From Candidatus Limivivens merdigallinarum (GTDB lineage Bacteria > Bacillota > Clostridia > Lachnospirales > Lachnospiraceae): a stretch of 59,339 bases of DNA. A model generated the notes under the pieces. It saw nothing but the letters and a program-made list of their open reading frames with translations, was not told where the DNA came from and made no database searches. Positions 1 through 9,221 of the stretch are shown here, in pieces (position 1 is the first letter of the stretch; each line of letters begins with the position of its first letter). The stretch lies in NCBI GenBank assembly GCA_018713105.1, contig DVFT01000081.1, positions 1 through 59,339 on the forward strand, in the 5' to 3' direction. The translations under genes were made by a program, and so were the position numbers.

Positions 1-352
1 TGCTGATTTTTTCTAACTTTGACAATTCTTCATCGGTCAACTTATCTTCCAACGCCGCCGTATTTACGTTTTCTTCTGTTTGCCGCATATCGGACATACC
101 ACTTAAAACTACAGCTACACCCGGAAGATTCATCACAAACCTAAGTGCCCATGCAGCCGGAGAAGCACCTGTTTTCGGGAGAAACTGTAAACATTCTTCC
201 GGTAAATTTGCCAGCATACTGCCATGGACAGGCTCCATAACCATCACAGGAATGCCATACCCCCTTAAAATTTCATACTGCTGCTTTGCGGTTCCCTGAT
301 CCCAATCATAGTAATTTAGCTGTACCTGCACAAAATCCCAGTTTGGAAAGTT
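1..352 (-). pseudogene. aldo/keto reductase, 3' remnant (5' truncated)
   Basis: Leftward reading gives the C-terminal part of an aldo/keto reductase of the ferredoxin-like type: VQLNYYDWDQGT, then MNLPGVAVVLSGMSD and a TEENV..DEELSKLEKI tail. These match the end of the (beta/alpha)8 barrel. The frame is closed by a TAA at 353-355 just before FPNWDFVQ, so the start, the NAD(P)H-site beginning and the catalytic Tyr/Lys region are missing. It lies 40 bp downstream of the ATPase stop on the same strand, as if a deletion or insertion joined the two. The frame continues beyond the window's left edge. Seen: the truncation. Inferred: it is non-functional. Confidence 0.75.
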
Positions 353-392
353 TTACATGATTTTTGATAACGTTTGATTGCGTCCCAGCACG

Positions 393-2288
393 TTATTCAA
401 ACTTTCTATCATAAAGCAGTGCGGCAATCAGCACCACAAAACAGGAACCTGCGTTGTGTACCAGCGCCCCGGTAGTGGGAGTCAATACTTCCATGAGCGA
501 CAGCACGATCGCTGCAAAATTAATGCACATCGACAGGGCAATGCTGGCTTTGATTGTCTGAACCGTTGCATTCGAGAGTCTCTTCAAATACGGGATTTTG
601 GAAAGATCATCACTCATTAAGGCAACTTCTGCGGCGTCAATGGCTATGTCGCTTCCCATACTTCCCATTGCCACGCTTACGTCCGCCGTTTTCAAAGCCG
701 GCGCGTCGTTGACACCGTCGCCGATCATGCACACCTTGTGATGTTCTGCCTGCAGTTTCTCAATGCCCTGCACTTTTTCTTCTGGCAATAATTCTGCCCG
801 GACTTCGGAGATCCCAACCTGCTGCGCAAAATAATCAGCCGTTTTTTGATGGTCGCCGGTAAGCAGCACGGTTCGGGTGTGCATATCCGAAAGACGGGAA
901 ACCATGTCTTTCGCTTCTGGGCGCAGCACATCAGAAAGTGCGATAACACCGATACATTTGGAACCTTCCGCTATGAGAATCGAGGCTTTTCCTTGTGTGC
1001 GAAACCGTTCCAATGCGGATTGAACCCTGTCATCCATCGAAACTTCATGTTCAGTGAGGAATTTTTCGCTGCCGCAAAGCAATCTGCGATTGTCCACCTC
1101 CGCAAAAATCCCCTTGCCGGCCGTCATTCTGAAAGCCGTTGATTCCATCATCGGTACTTCTTTTGCCTTTGCATACGCCACAACCGCTTTTCCCAGCGGG
1201 TGTTCGCTTTTGGCTTCAGCGGAAGCGGTCAGGGAGAGCAAGTCTGTTTCACTGATTGCTGCATCAAAAGAAATCATGTCGCTGACATCTAAGCGCCCAT
1301 AGGTTAACGTACCGGTTTTATCAAAAGCAATGGTGTCCACTTTCCCCATTTTTTCAAGGGCTTCGCCGGATTTAATCATCACGCCATGCTTGGTTGCCTG
1401 CCCGATTGCCGCCATAATTGCGGTAGGCGTCGCCAATACAAGGGCGCAAGGGCAGAACACAACCAGCACGGTGACTGCGGTAACGAGATTCCCGGTAAAT
1501 ACATAGGCTAAAATTGCGATGAGCAGGGCAACGGGAACCAGCCAGCTTGCCACTCTGTCGGCAATTCTCTGCATGGGAGCCTGTTTATTCTCTGCCTCCT
1601 GTACCATGCGGATCAGCTTTTGCAAAGAACTGTTTTCTCCCACTTTGGTTGCAGAGATATCAATTGAACCCAAACGGTTGATGGTACCGCAAAACACTTC
1701 TTCTCCCACGCCTTTGTCAACCGGCAGGGATTCCCCCGTCATAATTGACTGGTCAACCGAAGTTTCCCCGCTGATGATGGTTCCGTCAACCGGGACCGTT
1801 TCACCTGGAAAAATACGCAGGATATCTCCTTGCCGGATTTCCTCTGCCGGTATCAGTTCTTCTTTTCCGTCTTTTAACCTGCGCCCCTTTGCCGGTGCAA
1901 GGCTGATCAGTTTTTTCAAACCTTTTTTCGCCCGGTTTGTAGTAGCTTCCTCCAAAAGTGCGCCGATCGCCATGATAAACACGACTTCTCCTGCCGCAAA
2001 CAAATCTCCGATTGAAATCGCGGCGAACATAGCAATACAAATCAAAAGAGCGGACGATATTTTGCTGATACCGGGATTGTGGATCATCCGCCAGATTGCC
2101 AGATACAAAAGTGGGATGCCGCTGATCACGATGGTGACCCATGCCGGGTCGAATGGGAGAAAAGAAATCTGCACTGGAACACCGCCAAATTCCTCCATGA
2201 AATGCGGGACTATATCCAACAGAAGAAATACACCAGCCACAATCGTCATGGGAAGCCCTGCCAGAAAGTCATTGAGTCTCTTTAACAT
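393..2288 (-). CDS. heavy-metal-translocating P1B-type ATPase
   Basis: 631-residue metal-efflux P-type ATPase of the cytoplasmic membrane. It has four N-terminal membrane segments (about 12-30, 50-67, 78-95, 97-113), an actuator domain with TGES at 184-187, the metal-site CPC at 279-281 in the sixth segment, phosphorylated DKTGT at 323-327, the nucleotide-domain HP at 363-364, GDGVND at 523-528, and two C-terminal segments. There is no N-terminal HMA domain. CPC fits Cu(I) or Zn/Cd/Pb transporters; the last segment carries GALVHNAGS rather than a motif I can assign firmly, so the metal is open. The start is supported by GGAGG seven bases upstream. No ArsR/MerR-type regulator is adjacent. Confidence 0.93.
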   Translation of the reverse strand: MLKRLNDFLAGLPMTIVAGVFLLLDIVPHFMEEFGGVPVQISFLPFDPAWVTIVISGIPLLYLAIWRMIHNPGISKISSALLICIAMFAAISIGDLFAAGEVVFIMAIGALLEEATTNRAKKGLKKLISLAPAKGRRLKDGKEELIPAEEIRQGDILRIFPGETVPVDGTIISGETSVDQSIMTGESLPVDKGVGEEVFCGTINRLGSIDISATKVGENSSLQKLIRMVQEAENKQAPMQRIADRVASWLVPVALLIAILAYVFTGNLVTAVTVLVVFCPCALVLATPTAIMAAIGQATKHGVMIKSGEALEKMGKVDTIAFDKTGTLTYGRLDVSDMISFDAAISETDLLSLTASAEAKSEHPLGKAVVAYAKAKEVPMMESTAFRMTAGKGIFAEVDNRRLLCGSEKFLTEHEVSMDDRVQSALERFRTQGKASILIAEGSKCIGVIALSDVLRPEAKDMVSRLSDMHTRTVLLTGDHQKTADYFAQQVGISEVRAELLPEEKVQGIEKLQAEHHKVCMIGDGVNDAPALKTADVSVAMGSMGSDIAIDAAEVALMSDDLSKIPYLKRLSNATVQTIKASIALSMCINFAAIVLSLMEVLTPTTGALVHNAGSCFVVLIAALLYDRKFE

Positions 2289-2478
2289 CCTGATTCCTCC
2301 ATTCCGTACGGCACTTCAGACAGATTCGTTCTTGATATTCGCTTACAGTTACCGTACAAGAAATTAAATAGCAAACACTTTGTTTTCTTTAATTGTAGGC
2401 AAACAGGAAGCAGAATTCAATGGATAATATCACCCCTGTGTTTTGTATGGAACATTTTTGAAAAATTGTACGATAAGA

Positions 2479-2520
2479 GCAAAACAAAATCGGCACCCTG
2501 GATTTTCCTCCAGGATGCCG
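2479..2520 (-). terminator. rho-independent terminator of the fucosidase gene
   Basis: Arms at 2491-2502 and 2509-2520 (CGGCATCCTGGA against its complement, one G.T pair) form a 12-bp stem with a six-base loop. On the leftward strand it is followed by ATTTTGTTTTGC. It lies 30 bp after the fucosidase stop. Confidence 0.85.
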
Positions 2521-2550
2521 TAACTCCCTTTCCGACCGTCCGGTCGATCA

Positions 2551-3579
2551 TCATGATTTCTTTTCTTTTGTAAGTTCTGCCACGCCTTTCAGCGCCTTCA
2601 CAGATGCCATGGGAACTCTTCCCAGACCATCCGGTCCGATGTTCAGAAGATAGTTGATTCCTAAGCTGTTCAAATGCTCCTTGATCTCAAAGATCTGCTC
2701 AGCCGTCTTGAAATCGTGGTCGTGATAGGAGAAGCCCCAGGAATGATTCATGGTTGCCGCTGTCTCATAGAGACCGTTTGGAGACGGCTTAAATCCGTCC
2801 ACGGAATTGTAGTCCAGGTTCTCTCCGTCGGTATCCTCAATCTTGTCCGGGATCTCATTGTCGCCCAGGGATACATAATCGTATTTGCCGTTTCCAAGGC
2901 GGGAATTGATCAGGCAGTCCGGCTGCAGTCTCTTCACCGTATCATAGATTTCCTGGCTCTGCTCGTCCGTCAGTGTCATCGGCATATCAAACCATGCCGT
3001 TGCAATCTCGCCGTAATTGGTCATGATCTCCTCGATCTGCGGCATGATCTTGCTGCGGAAACAGATCTCGAAGTTTTTCTCGCCTGTAAAATCCCAGCTG
3101 TTGTCCCAGGTAGTGCCTGCGGTCTCAATATGGTTGGAGAGATAACCGCCGGCGTTGGGATCATGCCAGTCTAAATCCTGGGAATAGTAGATGCCGAATT
3201 TCAGCCCATTGTCTTTGCAGGCTTTCGCGAATTCTCCCACCACGTCCCGATGGAAGGGTGTCGCGTCATAGACATTGTAGGAATCTACCTTGGAGTGATA
3301 CATGGCAAATCCATCGTGGTGCTTGGTGGTCACCACCAGATAGGTCATGCCGGCATCCTTGGCCAGCTTCACGATCTTGTCTGCATCGAAAAATACGGGA
3401 TTGAACGCCTCTGCCAGTTTTCCATAGATGGCGTTCGGAATCTGGAATTTGGACTGGATCCATTCCGCATAAGCGCTGGACTGCTCCCCGTCGTATTCCC
3501 CTGCCAAAAGGGAATACAGCCCCCAGTGGATCATCATGCCGAATTTGGCTTCCTTAAACCATTTCATATTGTCATTCAT
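2551..3579 (-). CDS. alpha-L-fucosidase, GH29
   Basis: 342-residue GH29-type alpha-L-fucosidase that would hydrolyse terminal alpha-linked fucose. The N-terminal FGMMIHWGLYS, then KHHDGFAMY, and ATAWFDMP, whose Asp is the expected nucleophile, mark the catalytic barrel. No signal peptide is seen, so it probably acts on imported oligosaccharides in the cytoplasm. It is shorter than GH29 enzymes that carry C-terminal beta domains. RBS AAGGAGG precedes the ATG. It is divergent from an AraC-type regulator, which is the natural candidate to control it. Confidence 0.92.
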   Translation of the reverse strand: MNDNMKWFKEAKFGMMIHWGLYSLLAGEYDGEQSSAYAEWIQSKFQIPNAIYGKLAEAFNPVFFDADKIVKLAKDAGMTYLVVTTKHHDGFAMYHSKVDSYNVYDATPFHRDVVGEFAKACKDNGLKFGIYYSQDLDWHDPNAGGYLSNHIETAGTTWDNSWDFTGEKNFEICFRSKIMPQIEEIMTNYGEIATAWFDMPMTLTDEQSQEIYDTVKRLQPDCLINSRLGNGKYDYVSLGDNEIPDKIEDTDGENLDYNSVDGFKPSPNGLYETAATMNHSWGFSYHDHDFKTAEQIFEIKEHLNSLGINYLLNIGPDGLGRVPMASVKALKGVAELTKEKKS

Positions 3580-3627
3580 CCTTTTGCCTCCTTTTTGGGG
3601 TAAGTTTTCTGCTCACCTGTTACCCCT

Positions 3628-3656
3628 ATTGTACTTTGGATACTGTCCCCATTCAA
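3628..3656 (-). promoter_or_regulatory. sigma-A-like promoter of the fucosidase gene
   Basis: On the leftward strand -35 TTGAAT (3651-3656), a 17-bp spacer and -10 TACAAT (3628-3633) lie about 50 bp before the fucosidase start. It faces the regulator promoter about 50 bp away. Confidence 0.7.
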
Positions 3657-3707
3657 GAGAGAAACCAGACAATCCTGCACTCATTATGTCGTTTTTTCGA
3701 ATCTTTC

Positions 3708-3736
3708 TTGTCAGCTTCCGTCAAATCTGGTATGCT
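3708..3736 (+). promoter_or_regulatory. sigma-A-like promoter of the AraC-type regulator
   Basis: -35 TTGTCA (3708-3713), a 17-bp spacer and -10 TATGCT (3731-3736), about 50 bp upstream of the regulator start. Confidence 0.65.
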
Positions 3737-3787
3737 GTGTTTATCGTAATAACCAGTTGTATTTTGAATAACGACCAAAGGAGCTTC

Positions 3788-4642
3788 ATGATGGAACTTA
3801 CCTTCAATGGATTGAACATTCCTTTTTCCCTGGAAGGCGTTTCTTTTCACGCACACAGCCTTTCCCTGGACGCTTTTTCCGTTCCCCTGCCCGGTCACCG
3901 TCATGGCAGCGGGTGCTATGAGATCCACTATGTGACCTCCGGTATGGGGACTCTGAAGCTGGAGGGAGACACCTTTTCCATTATTCCCAATACCCTCTAC
4001 GTCACCGGACCGAAAATTTATCATGAACAGATTCCAAACCTCCAGAATCCCATGCGTGAATACTGTATCTATCTCCAGACAGAGCAGTTCCGCACCCGCA
4101 ATGCGTTCCTCCAGAAATTCCTGGACACCCGGAAATGGTTCGGTCAGGACACCCAAGGGCTCCTCCCCCTCTTCGAAACCATGTTTTTGGAGCTGAACCG
4201 GAAGCCGCCCTGCTATCTTGCCAAGGTGAGCACCCTGCTTTCCCAGCTGGTCATCCATCTCATCCGCAACTATGAATTCCGCCGGGAAAACGCAGTTCCT
4301 GAGGTCTCTCCTCCTTCTCCGGACAGCATGTCCCTCATTGCGGAGAAATGTTTTCTCTTTGAGTACGCTTCCATCACCCTTCAGGAACTGGCTGGGCGGC
4401 TTGGCATCAGCCCCCGGCAGACAGAGCGTTTTTTAAAAAAAGAATACGGAGAGAGTTTTCAGCAGAAAAAGACCCACGCGCGCATGGCCGCCGCCGCTTC
4501 CTTCCTGGCGGATCCTTCCCTGTCCATCACCGCCATCTCCGACCGGCTGGGGTACTCCTCTGCGGAGCATTTTTCCCATGCGTTCCGAAATTACTATGGT
4601 GTCAGCCCACGGCAGTACCGGAAGGATGCGGCTCTTTTTTAG
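3788..4642 (+). CDS. AraC family transcriptional regulator
   Basis: 284-residue regulator. The N-terminal half has a cupin-like sensor (HRHGSGCYEIHYVTSG and following strands). The C-terminal half has the double helix-turn-helix of the AraC family (LQELAGRLGISPRQTERFLKK, then SITAISDRLGYSSAEHFSHAFRNYYGVSPRQYR). The frame is open further upstream, but AAAGGAG at 3777-3783 sits directly before ATGATG, so I place the start at 3788 (3791 is equally possible). Divergence from the GH29 gene suggests control of fucoside use; the effector is not shown by sequence. Confidence 0.9.
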   Translation: MMELTFNGLNIPFSLEGVSFHAHSLSLDAFSVPLPGHRHGSGCYEIHYVTSGMGTLKLEGDTFSIIPNTLYVTGPKIYHEQIPNLQNPMREYCIYLQTEQFRTRNAFLQKFLDTRKWFGQDTQGLLPLFETMFLELNRKPPCYLAKVSTLLSQLVIHLIRNYEFRRENAVPEVSPPSPDSMSLIAEKCFLFEYASITLQELAGRLGISPRQTERFLKKEYGESFQQKKTHARMAAAASFLADPSLSITAISDRLGYSSAEHFSHAFRNYYGVSPRQYRKDAALF

Positions 4643-4673
4643 CATTTGGCGGGCTGCCCTCCGGTCACACCAA

Positions 4674-4714
4674 AGGCTTCCGGAAACCATTTAAGAATGG
4701 AGTTCCGGAAGCCT
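4674..4714. terminator. shared terminator between the AraC gene and spoVG
   Basis: Perfect 12-bp inverted repeat AGGCTTCCGGAA / TTCCGGAAGCCT between convergent genes. The T-rich tail is better on the rightward side. Confidence 0.65.
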
Positions 4715-4747
4715 TCTCTCATAAATTCTCTCTTTTTCGGTAAAACG

Positions 4748-5038
4748 TTATTCTGCTGCTGCGGCGGCTTCTTCTGCCGCTTCCTGTACTGCTTTCTCAT
4801 ATTCCTCCAGGATCACCGTCTGGATCCTGTCCCTGGTGGCGGAATTGATCGGATGTGCAATATCGCGGTACTCCCCGTCAGATGCCTTACGGCTGGGCAT
4901 TGCGATAAATAACCCTTTTTCTCCTTCAATGACTTTGATATCATGTACTACAAACTCATCGTCCAGCGTAATGGACACGACCGCTTTCATTTTTCCTTCT
5001 TTTGCAACCTTGCGTACTCTTACATCAGTGATTCTCAT
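4748..5038 (-). CDS. spoVG: septation/sporulation regulator SpoVG
   Basis: 96-residue SpoVG, recognised end to end: [26 protein letters not shown], and FIAMPSRK followed by the DIAHPIN segment. Known family members are small nucleic-acid-binding regulators affecting cell division and sporulation. The acidic, alanine-rich tail (EEAAAAAE) is low complexity. It starts 40 bp after the glgD stop on the same strand, so read-through from glgCD is possible; I see no separate strong promoter in the gap. Confidence 0.95.
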   Translation of the reverse strand: MRITDVRVRKVAKEGKMKAVVSITLDDEFVVHDIKVIEGEKGLFIAMPSRKASDGEYRDIAHPINSATRDRIQTVILEEYEKAVQEAAEEAAAAAE

Positions 5039-5078
5039 TCCTCATAAGCCCCTTTCAAAATCTTTTTCATAACTGTCT

Positions 5079-6197
5079 TTAAAGAACGTAACGTTCATTC
5101 TTCTCGATGACAATCTTTATTCCGTCTTCGCCTACGTGGTAGGAATTCGCACGGATCGTATCGCGGCTTTCCACGATACAATTCTCTATGTGAGTATTAT
5201 CTCCCAAATACACATCATTGAGAATGATAGAATTCTTGATCACACAATTCTCCCCTACGAAGACTTTCTTGAACAGTACGGAATTTTCGACCGTACCGTT
5301 GATGATGCAGCCTGCGGAAACCAAGCTGTTCTTAACGTTGCAGCCGGAATTGTATTTGGCCGGAGGCAGGTCGTCTACCTTGGAATAAATATCCGGATAC
5401 TGACGGAAGAAATAATTGCGCACTTCCGGTTTCAGGAAATCCATATTGGTCTGATAGTAGGATTCCACGCTGGCGATATTGCTCCAGTAATCCTTCAGCT
5501 TATAACCATAGATCCGTTTCAGGTTTTTGTAACGGATCAGGATATCTTTGACAAAATCATAGCGGTCTTCCTGGGCACAGCGCTCTACCAGCTCAATGAG
5601 CTGACGGCGGCGCACCACATAGATACCGGTGGAAACGATATTGGAGGCGCTCACCATGGGCTTCTCCTCAAATTCCTCGATCCGGCAGTCCTCATTCATC
5701 TTCAGGACGCCGAAGCGGGTCACATCCTCGCCCTGGGGCAGTTCTTTACACACGATGGTGATATCCGCTTTCTTCTCGATATGATATTCCAGCACCTTAT
5801 TGTAATCCAGCTTGTACACGCCGTCGCCGGAAGCGATGATCACATAGGGCTCGTGGCATCGCTTCAGCCAATCCAGATTCTGATAGATCGCATCGGCTGT
5901 TCCCTGATACCAGAAGCTGTTTTCCTTGGTGATCGTGGGCGTGAATACATAAAGACCTCCCTGCTTCCTTCCGAAATCCCACCATTTGGAGGAACTCAAA
6001 TGTTCATTGAGGGAGCGGGCATTGTACTGGGTCAGCACTGCCACTTTCTGTATGTTGGAGTTCGTCATATTGCTCAGTGCAAAATCAATGCTCCTGTAGC
6101 TTCCCGCCACCGGCATTGCAGCAATCGCACGTTTGTTGGAAAGTTCTCTCATCCGGTGATTATTGCCACCTGCCAAAATAATACCTACTGCTCTCAT
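5079..6197 (-). CDS. glgD: glucose-1-phosphate adenylyltransferase subunit GlgD
   Basis: 372-residue GlgD, the non-catalytic or regulatory partner of GlgC in ADP-glucose formation for glycogen. It has the nucleotidyltransferase fold with an altered nucleotide loop ([12 protein letters not shown] instead of GGQGSRL), as usual for GlgD, and a C-terminal left-handed beta helix ([19 protein letters not shown]). Its ATG overlaps the glgC stop by four bases (ATGA), which implies translational coupling and a GlgC:GlgD complex. Confidence 0.95.
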   Translation of the reverse strand: MRAVGIILAGGNNHRMRELSNKRAIAAMPVAGSYRSIDFALSNMTNSNIQKVAVLTQYNARSLNEHLSSSKWWDFGRKQGGLYVFTPTITKENSFWYQGTADAIYQNLDWLKRCHEPYVIIASGDGVYKLDYNKVLEYHIEKKADITIVCKELPQGEDVTRFGVLKMNEDCRIEEFEEKPMVSASNIVSTGIYVVRRRQLIELVERCAQEDRYDFVKDILIRYKNLKRIYGYKLKDYWSNIASVESYYQTNMDFLKPEVRNYFFRQYPDIYSKVDDLPPAKYNSGCNVKNSLVSAGCIINGTVENSVLFKKVFVGENCVIKNSIILNDVYLGDNTHIENCIVESRDTIRANSYHVGEDGIKIVIEKNERYVL

Positions 6198-7468
6198 GCT
6201 AAATCACCTTCCTTAATCAAAGTCTCACCGCTTTCCAGCACGCCATCCGGGTAATCAGAAGCGTCTGTCTTGCCTGAAATGGCTGTATTTTTACCAATCC
6301 TTACATTAGAGGGAATGACGGTCTCTTCACCAATGGTTGTCAGGCCAAAGGAGTAAATATTGGGTTTTTCTTTGTTAGGGATATCTTCACCGGTACCGGT
6401 CACCACATTGTCCCCAATCTCCACATTCTCCGCAATGATGCTGCGGTCAATGGTACACCCGGAACCAATCTGGGTTTCCTTCATGATGATGGAATCCCGC
6501 ACGACGGTTCCCTTCCCGACCGTAACGCCTGCGCCGATCACGGAATTGTAGACTTCCCCATAAATCTCACAGCCATCGCCGATCAGGCTGCGCTCGATCT
6601 TGGCGTCCTCAGATACATACTGGGGAGGGATGATCTCGCTGCTGGTATAGATTTTCCAGAATTCTTCGTAGAGGTTAAACTCCGGGATAATATCGATCAG
6701 CTCCATATTCGCTTCCCAATAGGAACCCAAGGTGCCTACATCCTTCCAATAGCCGTTGTACTCATAAGCGCACAGCTTCATGCCGTTCTCATGGCAATAG
6801 GGGATGACATGCTTTCCGAAGTCGCAGTTGCTCTGATCCTTCAGGGTCACCAGCGCTTTCTTCAATGCCGCAAAGGAGAATATGTAGATTCCCATGGATG
6901 CCAGATTGCTCTTCGGGTGCTCTGGTTTTTCCTGAAATTCTGTGATCGTGTTGTTATCATCGGTGATGACAATCCCGAAACGGCTCGCCTCTTCCATAGG
7001 CACGGGCATCACGGCAATGGTGACATCCGCATTATTCGCCTTGTGGAAATCCAGCATCACTTCATAATCCATTTTATAAATATGGTCACCTGACAGGATC
7101 AGGACATATTCAGGATGAAAGGTTTCCATGTAATTCAGGTTCTGGTAGATGGCGTTTGCTGTGCCAGTGTACCACTCGCTGTTGCTGCTCTTCTCATAGG
7201 GGGGGAGCACGGTGACTCCGCCGATATTTTTATCCAAGTCCCAGGGAATCCCGATTCCGATATGAGTATTCAGCCTCAAAGGCTGGTACTGCGTCAGAAC
7301 GCCCACCGTATCTACACCTGAATTGATACAGTTGCTCAAAGGGAAATCGATGATTCTGTATTTACCTCCAAATGCAACTGCCGGTTTGGCAACCTTGGAT
7401 GTAAGGACGCCAAGACGGCTTCCTTGTCCACCTGCAAGTAACATTGCAATCATTTCTTTCTTAATCAC
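6194..7468 (-). CDS. glgC: glucose-1-phosphate adenylyltransferase GlgC
   Basis: 424-residue ADP-glucose pyrophosphorylase, first step of glycogen synthesis. The N-terminal loop [10 protein letters not shown], the sugar-phosphate region [10 protein letters not shown] and [11 protein letters not shown], and the C-terminal beta-helix repeats are all present. The start codon is GTG at 7468 with AGAGGTGATAGC just upstream. It is the first gene of glgC-glgD and has its own strong promoter. No other glycogen gene (glgA, glgB, glgP) is in the window. Confidence 0.96.
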   Translation of the reverse strand: MIKKEMIAMLLAGGQGSRLGVLTSKVAKPAVAFGGKYRIIDFPLSNCINSGVDTVGVLTQYQPLRLNTHIGIGIPWDLDKNIGGVTVLPPYEKSSNSEWYTGTANAIYQNLNYMETFHPEYVLILSGDHIYKMDYEVMLDFHKANNADVTIAVMPVPMEEASRFGIVITDDNNTITEFQEKPEHPKSNLASMGIYIFSFAALKKALVTLKDQSNCDFGKHVIPYCHENGMKLCAYEYNGYWKDVGTLGSYWEANMELIDIIPEFNLYEEFWKIYTSSEIIPPQYVSEDAKIERSLIGDGCEIYGEVYNSVIGAGVTVGKGTVVRDSIIMKETQIGSGCTIDRSIIAENVEIGDNVVTGTGEDIPNKEKPNIYSFGLTTIGEETVIPSNVRIGKNTAISGKTDASDYPDGVLESGETLIKEGDLA

Positions 7469-7502
7469 GCTATCACCTCTTGTTGTAATTAATATGGCTT
7501 AT

Positions 7503-7531
7503 ATTATAGCACATTTCCGCTTTTATGTGAA
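7503..7531 (-). promoter_or_regulatory. sigma-A promoter of glgCD
   Basis: Leftward -35 TTCACA (7526-7531), 17-bp spacer, perfect -10 TATAAT (7503-7508), 35 bp before the GTG start. The rest of the glgC-murC gap (7532-7782) is very T-rich on the + strand and holds no ORF I believe. Confidence 0.8.
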
Positions 7532-7782
7532 CAGTTTTTACAAATATTTGAAGTTTTTTTTCGACATTTTATCATTTTTTACAAGTCTGTTTTTCGTGTC
7601 TTTTGCTATTTTTCCAATTTTCTTGTCGTTTTTTGACTTTTTTGCAGGTTTTGGTGTCCTATTTTTTATGCATTTTTAACGATTGTGCACTTGCAGGTCG
7701 ATTTTATCTATTTTTAACAAAACTGGGATCCCGTTTTTGTCGCCTTTTCCCTAAACAATGCGGACATTCTGTAAGAAGGACT

Positions 7783-7810
7783 TTGACTTTCTTATAAAAA
7801 GGGATATAAT
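7783..7810 (+). promoter_or_regulatory. sigma-A promoter of murC
   Basis: -35 TTGACT (7783-7788), 16-bp spacer, -10 TATAAT (7805-7810). AAAGGAG follows at 7826-7832, before the murC ATG. Confidence 0.8.
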
Positions 7811-7840
7811 AGAAGAAATCATTGAAAAGGAGAAATTCAC

Positions 7841-9220
7841 ATGTACCAGATAGATTTTAAGAATCCCTGCCATGTCCATTTTATCGGGATCGGAGGGATC
7901 AGCATGAGCGGTCTGGCCGATATCCTGTTGGACCAGCATTTCAAGGTTTCCGGCTCTGACTCTAAGGCTTCCCCTCTCACGGAGCTGCTGGAACAGAACG
8001 GCGCCAAGATCTATATCGGGCAGCGCGCCTCCAACATCGAGGATGGAACCGATTTCGTGGTCTACACCGCCGCTATCCATCCGGACAATCCGGAATACCA
8101 GGCTGCCGTCCAGAAAAAGATTCCTATGCTGACCAGGGCAGAGCTTCTGGGGCAGCTGATGACCAACTATAAGACTCCTATCGCCATTGCGGGCACCCAC
8201 GGAAAGACCTCGACCACCTCCATGGCTTCCCATATTTTTCTGGCTGCGGATAAGGATCCCACGATCTCCGTGGGCGGCATCTTAAAAGCGATCCACGGCA
8301 ACATCCGCGTTGGAGGGCACGAAACCTTCATCACAGAGGCATGCGAGTATACCAACAGCTTTTTGAGTTTTTATCCGAAGATCAGCATCATCCTGAACAT
8401 CGATGCCGATCATCTGGATTTCTTCAAGGATCTCGATGACATCCGCCATTCCTTCCGTCTCTTTGCAGAAAAGCTTCCCGCTGACGGAACGCTGATCATC
8501 AACAGTGATATTCCTGACTACACAAGAATCACGGAGGGGCTCCCCTGCTCCATCATCACCTATGGGCAGACGGACGGCAGTGACTACACTGCCCAAAATA
8601 TCACCTTCAACGAACTGGCTCACGGTTCCTTCGACCTGATCCGCCGAGGCGAGAACCTAGGGAGAGTCTCCTTAAGAGTGCCCGGAATCCACAATGTCTG
8701 GAATGCCGTTGCCGCGATGGCTTTGGGCGACCTGTCAGGAATTTCCATGGAGACTATGAAGAAGGGACTGGACGATTTCTCCGGCGCTGACCGCCGTTTT
8801 GAAAAAAAAGGGGAAATCGGCGGTATCACCATCATCGATGACTATGCCCACCATCCCACGGAAATCGCCGCTACGCTAAAAGCCGCAAGAAACTGCCCCC
8901 ACAAGACACTCTGGTGCGTCTTCCAGCCGCACACCTACACTCGCACCAAAGCGCTGATGGACGACTTCGCCAAGGCGCTCACCCTGGCGGACAAAGTCGT
9001 GCTGGCAGATATCTACGCCGCCCGCGAGACCGATACTCTGGGAATCAGTTCCAAGCAGCTGGCGGAAAAGATCAATCAGCTTGGCGGAGACGCCCTCTAT
9101 CTCCCCTCCTTCGACGCCATTGAGAATTATCTTTTGGAACACTGCATCCAGGGGGATCTGTTGATAACTATGGGTGCCGGAGATGTCGTAAAAATCGGGG
9201 AAAACCTGCTTGGCAAATAA
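7841..9220 (+). CDS. murC: UDP-N-acetylmuramate--L-alanine ligase MurC
   Basis: 459-residue cytoplasmic ligase that adds L-Ala to UDP-MurNAc using ATP in peptidoglycan precursor synthesis. It has an N-terminal Rossmann part (FIGIGGISMSGLA), the P-loop GTHGKTSTTS, the central-domain EACEY, NIDADHLDFF, and the ligase C-terminal DDYAHHPTEI. Full length for the family. RBS AAAGGAG precedes the ATG. It is followed immediately by a DnaA-box-rich region. Confidence 0.97.
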   Translation: MYQIDFKNPCHVHFIGIGGISMSGLADILLDQHFKVSGSDSKASPLTELLEQNGAKIYIGQRASNIEDGTDFVVYTAAIHPDNPEYQAAVQKKIPMLTRAELLGQLMTNYKTPIAIAGTHGKTSTTSMASHIFLAADKDPTISVGGILKAIHGNIRVGGHETFITEACEYTNSFLSFYPKISIILNIDADHLDFFKDLDDIRHSFRLFAEKLPADGTLIINSDIPDYTRITEGLPCSIITYGQTDGSDYTAQNITFNELAHGSFDLIRRGENLGRVSLRVPGIHNVWNAVAAMALGDLSGISMETMKKGLDDFSGADRRFEKKGEIGGITIIDDYAHHPTEIAATLKAARNCPHKTLWCVFQPHTYTRTKALMDDFAKALTLADKVVLADIYAARETDTLGISSKQLAEKINQLGGDALYLPSFDAIENYLLEHCIQGDLLITMGAGDVVKIGENLLGK

Positions 9221-9221
9221 G

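Noticed and set aside
2289..2400. Short Cys-containing frame running into the ATPase start
   Set aside because: About 30 codons (EYQERICLKCRTEW) are open but lack a start and RBS; it could be a trace of an upstream gene but cannot be supported.
3536..3787. 84-residue N-terminal extension of the AraC-type regulator
   Set aside because: It has no RBS, contains the gene's own promoter, and is not like AraC proteins; the ATG at 3788 has AAAGGAG.
4836..6254. Large open frames on the + strand across spoVG and glgD
   Set aside because: They lie antisense to well-recognised genes and have no RBS or family resemblance.
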